Of a stretch of 5,230 bases of DNA, positions 1 through 5,230 are shown piece by piece (the first letter of the stretch is position 1; each line of letters starts with the position of its first letter). The DNA comes from Flavobacteriales bacterium (GTDB taxonomy: Bacteria > Bacteroidota > Bacteroidia > UBA10329): positions 1 through 5,230 of the forward strand of contig DMRV01000248.1 in NCBI GenBank assembly GCA_003456455.1, in the 5' to 3' direction. A model generated the notes under the pieces. That model had not been told where the DNA came from, did not search any database, and saw only the letters and a program-made list of their open reading frames with translations. The position numbers were made by a program, and so were the translations under genes.

Positions 1-423
1 CAAGATATATATAGCGATGGCGCTATTGTTTGGTACGTAATGGAAGAAGATTTAGAGGTACACATTAAGTCTGTTGAAGAGTTTAAAGACGAAACAGAGC
101 TTGACCCTTCTAATTTCTTCAGCCAATATGACAAAGGATATAAATCACAATTCCATTCCGAAGAAATAATGGATGGTAAGGAATTGAATGTGGTTGATTT
201 ATTTCCGGATGACCCAGGCAAGAAGCCTTATTCTCGAATCAGAATGGGAATTGAAAAGCAAACAAACCACATAGCTTATTCTAAAACCTTTGGCAAGGAT
301 GGTACGAATTATCTACTTGAAGTTAAAAGCATGAAAAACAATGCTGGAATTCCTGCCAATCAATTCGTTTTCTCACAATCAGAATACGAATCGAAGGATT
401 ATGATGTAGTAGATTTTAGGTAA
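1..423 (+). CDS. lolA: Outer membrane lipoprotein carrier protein LolA (3' part, start lies before the window)
   Basis: The reading frame is open from base 1, so this is the C-terminal 140 residues of a longer protein; the first ATG, at 40, is internal and should not be taken as the start. Bacteroidota LolA proteins are about 200-220 residues, so roughly 65-80 residues including the signal peptide are missing. Seen here: a DGAIVWYVMEEDLEV segment matching the family's 'DGKTVWxYxxxxNEV' strand, then DLFPDDPGKKPY, then KTFGKDGTNYLLEVKS, and the family-typical ending DVVDFR before TAA. LolA is a periplasmic chaperone with a half-open beta barrel that takes lipoproteins from the inner-membrane LolCDE complex to the outer membrane. 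The gene converges on the giant surface-protein gene, whose stop lies 110 bases away. In many Flavobacteriia lolA follows ftsK; that side is outside this window. Family assignment is firm; function is by homology. Confidence 0.9.
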   Translation, partial: QDIYSDGAIVWYVMEEDLEVHIKSVEEFKDETELDPSNFFSQYDKGYKSQFHSEEIMDGKELNVVDLFPDDPGKKPYSRIRMGIEKQTNHIAYSKTFGKDGTNYLLEVKSMKNNAGIPANQFVFSQSEYESKDYDVVDFR

Positions 424-533
424 TCCAACAAATTTCTGTTTTCACCAAAGTTGTAAAAGGCTTGAAATGTCTGTCAAACATTCACGAATTTCAATTCTGA
501 ATTTAGGACGCTAGGTCTATTAACACGCTAACC

Positions 534-3500
534 CTACCTAAAGAGAGTTACGTGACCGCGATAAATATGCGGTTCTCCTTTTACGTCCAATAAATCGAAA
601 CGGTAAACGTAAACTCCTTTTTGAACTTGTTTTCCTTGATACGTTCCGTCCCAATGGAAATCATACTCATTTGATTCAAAAATCATTTCTCCCCAGCGGT
701 TATAAATCCGCATACGATAGTCTCTAATTCCTATTCCTGCTCCAAAAAACTGTTCGTTCTTATCGTCCTCATCAGGCGTAAAAGCCGATGGAATATAAAA
801 CATGAATTCGGGGTCAATCTTAACTTGGAAGTTGGCAGTGTCCTTACAACCGTATTGAGTAGTTACATACTGCCAAATATCAAAATAGCCTGTGTCGGGA
901 TATTCATGAATCGGGTTTTGCAGTGTGGACTGTGAGCCATCCCCAAGCTCATACTGCCAAGAGACTACATTTGGGGAAGCAAGATCCGTTATCCAAACTT
1001 TTGGAAAGAGAATGTCCGTTCGCTCTGGACTAACCGAAAACAACGCATCAGGCTTGGGGTATTCAGTCATGTAATCCTGATAAACCGTATCAGAAATACA
1101 GCCATTTGCTGATGTTACCTGCAGATAGACCGAATAAACTCCTGTGTCAAAGTCCCCAAGCGTTTCATCATTATAGGTATGCTCCGGATTGCGAGTAGAA
1201 ATGGTATCTAAATTATCTCCAAAATTCCACTCCCAAGAACTTAAAATGTAAGGAGATGGAATGCTAGATTGGTCTGTAAACCAAGCGCGGAAAGGTTGAC
1301 AACCAAAGTTCGTATCAACGGTAAACTCAACGTTCGGAAGTGGGTAAATTTCTACTGGAATAACCGTAGTGTCCTGACATCCATGATTAGATTCCACAGC
1401 TAATTCAACATTGTAGAATCCGTAAGTAGCATATACCTGTGTTGTGTCTGATGCAGGGCTTGTTGCTCCATTATCAAAATCCCAACTCCAATCGATTAAA
1501 AAGTCATCAGGAGAGTTATCAATGGTAGAAAGGTCAACAAAAACGGTTGTATCATTCAAACAATTGGCAATCTCATCACTGAAATCGGCATCAGGTTTTG
1601 GATATATCCGAACTGGTCCTAGCGTGGTATCATGTATACAACCAGCGTCTGTAGTCACAGTAAGCAAAACGGAATAATCACCCCAAGGTGAATAATTATG
1701 AATTGGGTTTTGAAGAGTTGATGGCACAGTTCCATCACCGAATTTCCAATTCCAACCTGCAACATTATAACTTCCACCAACAGAAGACAAATCTTGAAAA
1801 GTTGTAGCTAGCGGATAGCAAACGGAATCGTAAGTAAACAAAGCAGTAGGTACCGGAAAAACCTCAATTGTCTGAACCAAAGTATCCATACAGCCATCAT
1901 TAGATTCTGTAATTAGTTCTATGTCATAAAATCCTGCTGCAGGATATTCCTGCCCAAACGGATCTTCATCGGTTGATGTATCTCCGTCTCCAAAATCCCA
2001 ATCGTAATTCACAATAGATGAACCAGTTTCAATTGTTGAAGTGTTATTGAAAACCGCTGCAGTATAACGGCAGACATCATTGAAGTCGAAATCTGAAACA
2101 GGCAAATCGTAAACTTCAGTTGTTCTTGTGGTTGTATCTAAACAACCGAAATCAGTTTCTACAATAAGCTGAACCGTGTAAACTCCGCTTGTATCATAAA
2201 CATAGGTAGGGAATTGAACTGAGGATACTCCCAAAGCCGGGTCATCAAAACCCCATTCCCATCCGACAATCTGCGAGCCAGTGGCAACAAGCGATAGGTC
2301 TGTGAAGCTATTTACATCATTCTGGCAGGCAGCAAACGTGTTGAAATTGGCAAATGGCTTCGGATAAACGATTATGACCTTATCAAAAACATCAATACAT
2401 CCCAAGTCTGATTCAACCGTTAAGGATACAGTGTATTGCCCTCCCAAGTTGTACACGTGAACAGGGTTTTGATCGGCTGAAACTCCACCGTCTCCAAAAT
2501 CCCAAGACCAGCTTACAATTGTTCCCGTTGGAATCGTAGATGTATCAGTAAAACTCATTTCCAACTGTGCGCAAACCGTATCGTTAGTAAATCCTGCATT
2601 AGGCGATGGATGAACTGTAACTGTTTGAGTTAACGTATCGCGACACATAGAATCCGTGATTGCAATCAATGTTACGTTGAACAAACCAGTATCAGAATAG
2701 GTGTGTACGGGGTTTTGTAAAAACGAAGTGGAGGTTTGGTCTCCGAAATCCCACACCCACGAGCCCATGTCTCCAGCAGATACCGTTGATAAATCAGTAA
2801 AGCTAGATACGTTTCCGTTGCACACATCCGTTGGCGAAAAATCTGCAATTGGTATTGGAAAGGCGTATACGGGTTGGGTCAGAGAAGCTGGACAGCCGCT
2901 ATCCGAAACAGCTGCCAGTGTGACATTATATGTTCCGGGATTTAAATAAGAATAAGTGGTGTTCTGTGCCTGCACAGGTACAGATGCATCGCCAAAATCC
3001 CAAGCCCAATTTGCTATTTGGCCTGTGTCAATCGTTGAAATATCTGTAAAAGTGAATAATGTATCCGTACACACATTCTCAAACTCGAAATCTACATTTG
3101 GCGGTGGATTTGCCCACACACTGCTCAGAGCAGTATCTCTACACCCTAGGTCATTGGTAACAATCAATTCAACAGTATAGTAGCCGGCAGAATCATAAGC
3201 ATGGGATGGGTTTTGAGCACTCGAGAGCGCGCTTCCATCACCAAAATTCCATTGCCAATCTACAATGGTAATTGGCGGCAAATCAGGCGGGTAGTTACTA
3301 AAGGATTGGTCTATAAATTGAATAACGGAATCAACACACGCGTTAGGTGGTTCAAAGAATGCACCCTGAGGATCATCAACGTAGTAAACGTTAATGGTAT
3401 CACTTCCAGAACAACCTTCGTTATCTATAACCTCCACAATATATTCACCCTCCGTAACCCATCTATTCGCACCTATAAAGCCATCCCCCCATATAAACTG

Positions 3501-4787
3501 ATAGGGCGGTGTTCCGTTTGAAACAATTGCATTCATCTCCACGGAATCGGTGCACGAAATGGCAACTGTATCAATATCAACATCCAACTCCAAACCTGTA
3601 ATGGTAAACTGATAAGTAAAGTTTGAGAATCCGACAACTGGACAATTGTCGTCAAAAGCTGATAGCACAAGTGTTTGCGTAGTTCCTACAAACGTTGGGT
3701 CGGGCACCCAATTAAACTGACCAATGACTCCTCCAGGAGCGGAGCCATTTGGAACGTTTATGAAGGAAGCTCCAGGAAAATCCAACAAATTATTGGCGTT
3801 GATTCCATAGTTCAAACCTGGAACCGTGTTATTCAAGTAAATATCCAACTGAATGCCACTTTCGGTACAAAGGACAAAAGTATCTCCATCAAAAATGCCA
3901 TCCTGATTAATATCAAAATCCTGACCCGGATTTTGAGGGCAGTTATTGATTACTCGCACCTGCATATCTCTTACAACCCGACCAATGAGCACACCATTAC
4001 GATACTCTTCAATCATCACACCAACAACGGTAATCTGTCCGTTTGATGTTGGAGTAACCTCAATCACTCCATTAGTGAACGTGTAGTTGCTATTATTTAG
4101 TGGGTTATTCGGGTTATAACCACCGTTATAATTGACGCTTTGACCAGGATTATGCCAAGGCGTGTAAAGCGAATAAACAAGCTGATCTCCATCTGGATCT
4201 GTAGCAGTTGCGAGAATTGTGTTATCCTCATTTAAGCATAAGAAACCTCTCGCTGGGGCATCAAACTGTGGCGAACTATTACAGGGTGCAGCCTGATTAT
4301 TCAAGAATGCACTCACATAAATATCCTGACTACCGGGAGTACCAATCGTATTGATATCTGCACTCCTGCAACACAAATCGTAACTCATAGTCCAGTCGGC
4401 ACACGCTGGTAATGTAACCGTAGCCTCGTAAATGTACTCCTGAATTCCGGGCGTATTTCCACTTCCACAGTTGGATGCCTGGCAGTAAACTGGAAGCTCA
4501 TACGGAACCAAATACGCATCGAAAGGCGGAAAGGGAGGCGTTGGCGGCTGCAAAGTCAGTCCAACATTCTGATTTCCACAAGAAGAATTAATGGTAAGAG
4601 CAGGTGCTGTTGGTGCAGCAATCCCACCACAATCCCGGTAAAAAACCAATCTCACCAAATACTGATTACCGCCCAAACACTCATAAGTAATCTCTGCACC
4701 AAGCGCGTGAGAAGCATGTGCTTCATCAGCCCCAACGAGAAATAAACTAAAAGCGGCAATTAGCCAGCGTAGGTAGAGGTTTTTCAT
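534..4787 (-). CDS. Giant secreted multi-PKD surface protein with type B T9SS sorting domain
   Basis: A 1417-residue protein, complete in the window. Order, numbered from the ATG at 4787: signal peptide 1-25; Cys-rich N-terminal module about 26-398; SprB-like/Ig-like repeat about 399-474; ten PKD repeats about 475-1326; gliding motility-associated C-terminal domain 1327-1417. It should cross the inner membrane by Sec and the outer membrane by the T9SS, ending on the cell surface or in the medium. No catalytic domain is visible; the all-beta repeat architecture suggests an adhesin or stalk-like structural protein, in the manner of SprB of gliding Flavobacteria, but the ligand is unknown. I chose ATG 4787 over the upstream in-frame GTG at 4814 because it puts a basic residue and hydrophobic core directly at the N-terminus (MKNLYLRWLIAAFSLFLVG), and the extra nine residues would be coded inside a palindrome. 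The gene is 128 bases downstream of hemF on the same strand, probably transcribed on its own. No PorP/SprF-like partner is adjacent in the window. Confidence 0.93.
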   Translation of the reverse strand: MKNLYLRWLIAAFSLFLVGADEAHASHALGAEITYECLGGNQYLVRLVFYRDCGGIAAPTAPALTINSSCGNQNVGLTLQPPTPPFPPFDAYLVPYELPVYCQASNCGSGNTPGIQEYIYEATVTLPACADWTMSYDLCCRSADINTIGTPGSQDIYVSAFLNNQAAPCNSSPQFDAPARGFLCLNEDNTILATATDPDGDQLVYSLYTPWHNPGQSVNYNGGYNPNNPLNNSNYTFTNGVIEVTPTSNGQITVVGVMIEEYRNGVLIGRVVRDMQVRVINNCPQNPGQDFDINQDGIFDGDTFVLCTESGIQLDIYLNNTVPGLNYGINANNLLDFPGASFINVPNGSAPGGVIGQFNWVPDPTFVGTTQTLVLSAFDDNCPVVGFSNFTYQFTITGLELDVDIDTVAISCTDSVEMNAIVSNGTPPYQFIWGDGFIGANRWVTEGEYIVEVIDNEGCSGSDTINVYYVDDPQGAFFEPPNACVDSVIQFIDQSFSNYPPDLPPITIVDWQWNFGDGSALSSAQNPSHAYDSAGYYTVELIVTNDLGCRDTALSSVWANPPPNVDFEFENVCTDTLFTFTDISTIDTGQIANWAWDFGDASVPVQAQNTTYSYLNPGTYNVTLAAVSDSGCPASLTQPVYAFPIPIADFSPTDVCNGNVSSFTDLSTVSAGDMGSWVWDFGDQTSTSFLQNPVHTYSDTGLFNVTLIAITDSMCRDTLTQTVTVHPSPNAGFTNDTVCAQLEMSFTDTSTIPTGTIVSWSWDFGDGGVSADQNPVHVYNLGGQYTVSLTVESDLGCIDVFDKVIIVYPKPFANFNTFAACQNDVNSFTDLSLVATGSQIVGWEWGFDDPALGVSSVQFPTYVYDTSGVYTVQLIVETDFGCLDTTTRTTEVYDLPVSDFDFNDVCRYTAAVFNNTSTIETGSSIVNYDWDFGDGDTSTDEDPFGQEYPAAGFYDIELITESNDGCMDTLVQTIEVFPVPTALFTYDSVCYPLATTFQDLSSVGGSYNVAGWNWKFGDGTVPSTLQNPIHNYSPWGDYSVLLTVTTDAGCIHDTTLGPVRIYPKPDADFSDEIANCLNDTTVFVDLSTIDNSPDDFLIDWSWDFDNGATSPASDTTQVYATYGFYNVELAVESNHGCQDTTVIPVEIYPLPNVEFTVDTNFGCQPFRAWFTDQSSIPSPYILSSWEWNFGDNLDTISTRNPEHTYNDETLGDFDTGVYSVYLQVTSANGCISDTVYQDYMTEYPKPDALFSVSPERTDILFPKVWITDLASPNVVSWQYELGDGSQSTLQNPIHEYPDTGYFDIWQYVTTQYGCKDTANFQVKIDPEFMFYIPSAFTPDEDDKNEQFFGAGIGIRDYRMRIYNRWGEMIFESNEYDFHWDGTYQGKQVQKGVYVYRFDLLDVKGEPHIYRGHVTLFR
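537..809 (-). other. Type B T9SS sorting domain (gliding motility-associated C-terminal domain, residues 1327-1417)
   Basis: The last 91 residues show the usual order of this family: FYIPSAFTPDEDDKNEQF, then YRMRIYNRWGEMIFES, then FHWDGTYQGKQVQKGVYVYR, and a terminal GHVTLFR. The 'IPxAFTPDxDxxN', 'NRWGxxxFE' and 'WDGxxxGxxxxxGxYxY' landmarks are all present, and the protein ends with a basic residue as is common. In Flavobacteria this domain directs secretion through the T9SS; for SprB the process also needs the SprF accessory protein. Function here is assigned by family. Confidence 0.93.
810..3365 (-). repeat. Array of ten tandem PKD repeats within the giant surface protein
   Basis: Ten copies of a PKD domain, each with a WDFGDG-type motif followed by QNPxHxY, GxYxVxL and a GC near the end, closed by a YPxP-like linker. 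The Trp of the core motif falls at residues 513, 596, 679, 762, 845, 930, 1014, 1102, 1187 and 1277, giving periods of 83, 83, 83, 83, 85, 84, 88, 85 and 90 residues. Core variants: WNFGDG, WDFGDA, WDFGDQ, WDFGDG, WGFDDP, WDFGDG, WKFGDG, WDFDNG, WNFGDN, YELGDG. Repeats 1-9 have a Cys about 30-40 residues before the motif end (usually in VC) and a second in GC or MC behind it; repeat 10 has only the second. PKD domains are beta sandwiches that act as spacers or bind ligands or polysaccharides in exported proteins. Repeats 2-4 resemble each other closely, while the last three drift in length. The copies differ throughout in DNA, so the array is not a fresh amplification. Confidence 0.93.
3366..3593 (-). 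other. SprB-like / Ig-like repeat (residues about 399-474)
   Basis: The segment has a Cys at 412 (VAISCTDS), the strand PPYQFIWGDG, then GEYIVEVIDNEGC with Cys459, followed by a DTINVYYVDDP strand that leads into the first PKD repeat. The order 'PYxxxWxxG ... GxYxVxVxDxxGC' is the hallmark of SprB-type repeats found in Bacteroidota gliding adhesins and other T9SS cargo. It differs from the PKD repeats behind it by lacking the WDFGDG and QNPxHxY motifs. Only one copy is present. It could equally be called a diverged PKD/Ig-like domain. Confidence 0.65.
3594..4712 (-). other. Cys-rich N-terminal module of the giant surface protein (residues about 26-398)
   Basis: A non-repeated block of about 370 residues with 13 cysteines. 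It opens SHALGAEITYECLGG and continues YLVRLVFYRDCGG, a combination I recognise from the N-termini of many large T9SS type B cargo proteins; I know no function for it. Other landmarks are a Pro-rich patch (LQPPTPPFPPF), a YDLCCRS double cysteine, a cadherin-like strand ATDPDGDQLVYSL, an Asn/Gly-rich loop (NYNGGYNPNNPLNNSNY), the GVMIEEYRNGVLIGRVVRD strand pair, and an Asp-rich calcium-loop-like segment DINQDGIFDGD at 292-302. The many cysteines suggest disulfides, fitting an exported protein. It may be the functional head carried at the tip of the PKD stalk; that is inference. Confidence 0.7.
4713..4787 (-). other. Sec signal peptide of the giant surface protein (residues 1-25)
   Basis: The first residues are MKNLYLRW (Lys2, Arg7), then a hydrophobic core LIAAFSLFLVGA, then a polar stretch ending Ala-His-Ala. 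Cleavage is predicted after Ala25, giving a mature N-terminus SHALGAEITYECLGG, which resembles the mature start of many other Bacteroidota proteins with type B sorting domains. There is no Cys just after the cleavage site, so this is not a lipoprotein. The exact cleavage site is inferred by eye. Confidence 0.85.
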
Positions 4788-4797
4788 ATCAATCAGC

Positions 4798-4812
4798 GGT
4801 TGAAATTCAACC
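4798..4812. repeat. Perfect palindrome GGTTGAA-A-TTCAACC in the leader of the giant gene
   Basis: Two perfect 7-base arms around a single base lie 10 bases upstream of the ATG at 4787. In mRNA it could fold as a 5-base-pair stem with a 5-base loop; in DNA it has the shape of a dimeric-protein operator. The palindrome is certain; any role is inference. It also overlaps the alternative GTG start (4812-4814), which argues that this stretch is leader rather than coding. Confidence 0.5.
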
Positions 4813-4860
4813 ACTTCAATAACGGGTCAATTTGGTATAGGTTGCTTGATTTAGTAAGCG

Positions 4861-4868
4861 AAAATCTA
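4861..4868 (-). promoter_or_regulatory. Weak candidate promoter -7 box for the giant gene
   Basis: Read on the minus strand the bases are TAGATTTT, one mismatch from the Bacteroidota -7 consensus TAnnTTTG, about 73 bases before the ATG. A T-run lies about 19 bases upstream, where the -33 TTG-type element would be, but it lacks the G. AT-rich DNA gives such matches by chance, so this is only a candidate. Confidence 0.22.
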
Positions 4869-4888
4869 AGCTACTGTAATTGAATTAA

Positions 4889-4925
4889 AAATAGCCAAAA
4901 AACGGAAGAGAACTGTCAGCTATTT
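4889..4925 (-). terminator. Weak candidate terminator hairpin at the end of hemF
   Basis: Perfect 7-base inverted arms AAATAGC (4889-4895) and GCTATTT (4919-4925) enclose a 23-base loop and, read on the minus strand, are followed by two further T's (4887-4888). The arm nearest hemF overlaps its last codons and stop. The stem is AT-rich and the loop long, so the hairpin would be weak. If real it would separate hemF from the giant gene. Confidence 0.25.
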
Positions 4926-5230
4926 ACCCAATCTAAATCCTTAGCCAAATGTGCTAGCGTAAAAGCTTCATCTCCATTTTCTTCTGGCGTATGATTGTAG
5001 AACCAAGAAGCGTTTTCGGGCAAACTCATCAGGATCGATTCTATTCGTCCGTCCGTTTCCAATCCAAACTTGGTTCCCTTATCATAAACCAAGTTGAATT
5101 CTACATAACGACCTCTGCGTAGATTGCGCCATTGGAGATTAGAATCTGTGTAAGTCTTAACCTTATTTGCCGAAACAAGATGACGATAAGTTGGTGCGAA
5201 TGTCTCGCCTACCGCTTTCACGAAGCTCCA
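4916..5230 (-). CDS. hemF: Oxygen-dependent coproporphyrinogen III oxidase HemF (3' part, start lies beyond the window)
   Basis: The frame is open to the right edge, so this is the C-terminal 104 residues of a protein that is about 300 residues long in the family. The GTG at 5219-5221 is an internal Val, not a start. Seen: WSFVKAVGETFAPTY, then NLRRGRYVEFNLVYDKGTKF, then GRIESILMSLPENASW, ending LAKDLDWVNS before TGA. The RRGRYVEFNL-x-x-D-x-GT-x-FGL and GR-x-ESILMS-x-P blocks are highly conserved in HemF and match the E. coli protein closely. HemF is a cytoplasmic enzyme that uses O2 to decarboxylate two propionate side chains of coproporphyrinogen III to vinyls, giving protoporphyrinogen IX in heme synthesis. 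It is unrelated to the anaerobic radical-SAM enzyme HemN, so the organism makes heme under oxic conditions. No link to the surface protein downstream is implied beyond shared strand. Confidence 0.95.
   Translation of the reverse strand, partial: WSFVKAVGETFAPTYRHLVSANKVKTYTDSNLQWRNLRRGRYVEFNLVYDKGTKFGLETDGRIESILMSLPENASWFYNHTPEENGDEAFTLAHLAKDLDWVNS

Noticed and set aside
40..423. lolA frame taken as a complete 127-residue gene starting at ATG 40
   Set aside because: The frame continues upstream to base 1 with residues that fit the LolA family, so the ATG is an internal Met.
466..482. Small hairpin AATGT-CTGTCAA-ACATT between lolA and the giant gene as a shared terminator
   Set aside because: Only five AT-rich base pairs and no T-run on either strand; too weak to call.
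1444..1677. Open frame of 77 codons on the plus strand
   Set aside because: It lies antisense to PKD repeats 7-8 of the giant gene and translates to a low-complexity Ser/Lys-rich peptide with no recognisable family.
2701..3180. Two consecutive plus-strand open frames (2701-2949 and 2956-3180) that resemble each other
   Set aside because: Their similarity (PKSHTHEP versus PKSQAQFA and so on) and offset of about 250 bases are the mirror image of PKD repeats 2 and 3 on the other strand.
913..3215. Recurring 8-mer GGGTTTTG at 913, 1705, 2464, 2710 and 3208 as a possible DNA signal
   Set aside because: It is the reverse complement of the codons for the conserved Gln-Asn-Pro of the PKD repeats, so protein conservation explains it.
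3201..3521. Plus-strand open frame of 106 codons
   Set aside because: Antisense to the first PKD repeat and the SprB-like repeat; no signal, domain or plausible start context.
3675..4046. Plus-strand open frame of 123 codons
   Set aside because: Antisense to the N-terminal module of the giant protein; Asn/Ile-rich composition is what the reverse of that coding sequence gives.
4788..4814. N-terminal extension of the giant protein to the GTG at 4814
   Set aside because: It adds nine non-signal residues before a textbook signal peptide, and the bases form a palindrome; ATG 4787 is the better start.

Overview
The window reads as chromosomal DNA of a Bacteroidota bacterium, most likely a free-living, probably marine, member of the Flavobacteriales. 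Three things point there: a giant secreted protein with the C-terminal sorting signal of the type IX secretion system (T9SS, a Bacteroidota system), a LolA whose sequence matches the Flavobacteriia form of the family, and an AT-rich leader without a Shine-Dalgarno sequence before the giant gene. The species cannot be named from this sequence.

Layout: (1) 1-423, plus strand: the 3' two thirds of lolA, a periplasmic lipoprotein carrier, running in from the left edge. (2) 424-533: a short convergent gap with no convincing terminator. (3) 534-4787, minus strand: one gene fills about 80% of the window. It encodes a 1417-residue secreted protein with, in order, a signal peptide, a Cys-rich N-terminal module of about 370 residues, one SprB-like/Ig-like repeat, ten tandem PKD repeats with a very regular period of about 83 residues, and a type B T9SS sorting domain (gliding motility-associated C-terminal domain). 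(4) 4788-4915: a 128-base AT-rich intergenic stretch with a perfect 7+1+7 palindrome just before the start codon, a weak promoter-like box and a weak inverted repeat at the end of hemF. (5) 4916-5230, minus strand: the 3' third of hemF, aerobic coproporphyrinogen III oxidase, running off the right edge.

The three genes do not form a pathway. lolA and hemF are housekeeping genes (outer-membrane biogenesis and heme synthesis), and the giant gene sits between them as a stand-alone surface-protein gene. It reads in the same direction as hemF but is separated by enough space for its own promoter, and it converges on lolA. I see no RNA gene, insertion sequence, CRISPR array or phage element. The most interesting material is inside the giant protein: the unusually uniform repeat array with a matched cysteine pair in nine of ten repeats, and the uncharacterised Cys-rich N-terminal module. 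I see no new multi-gene system here.
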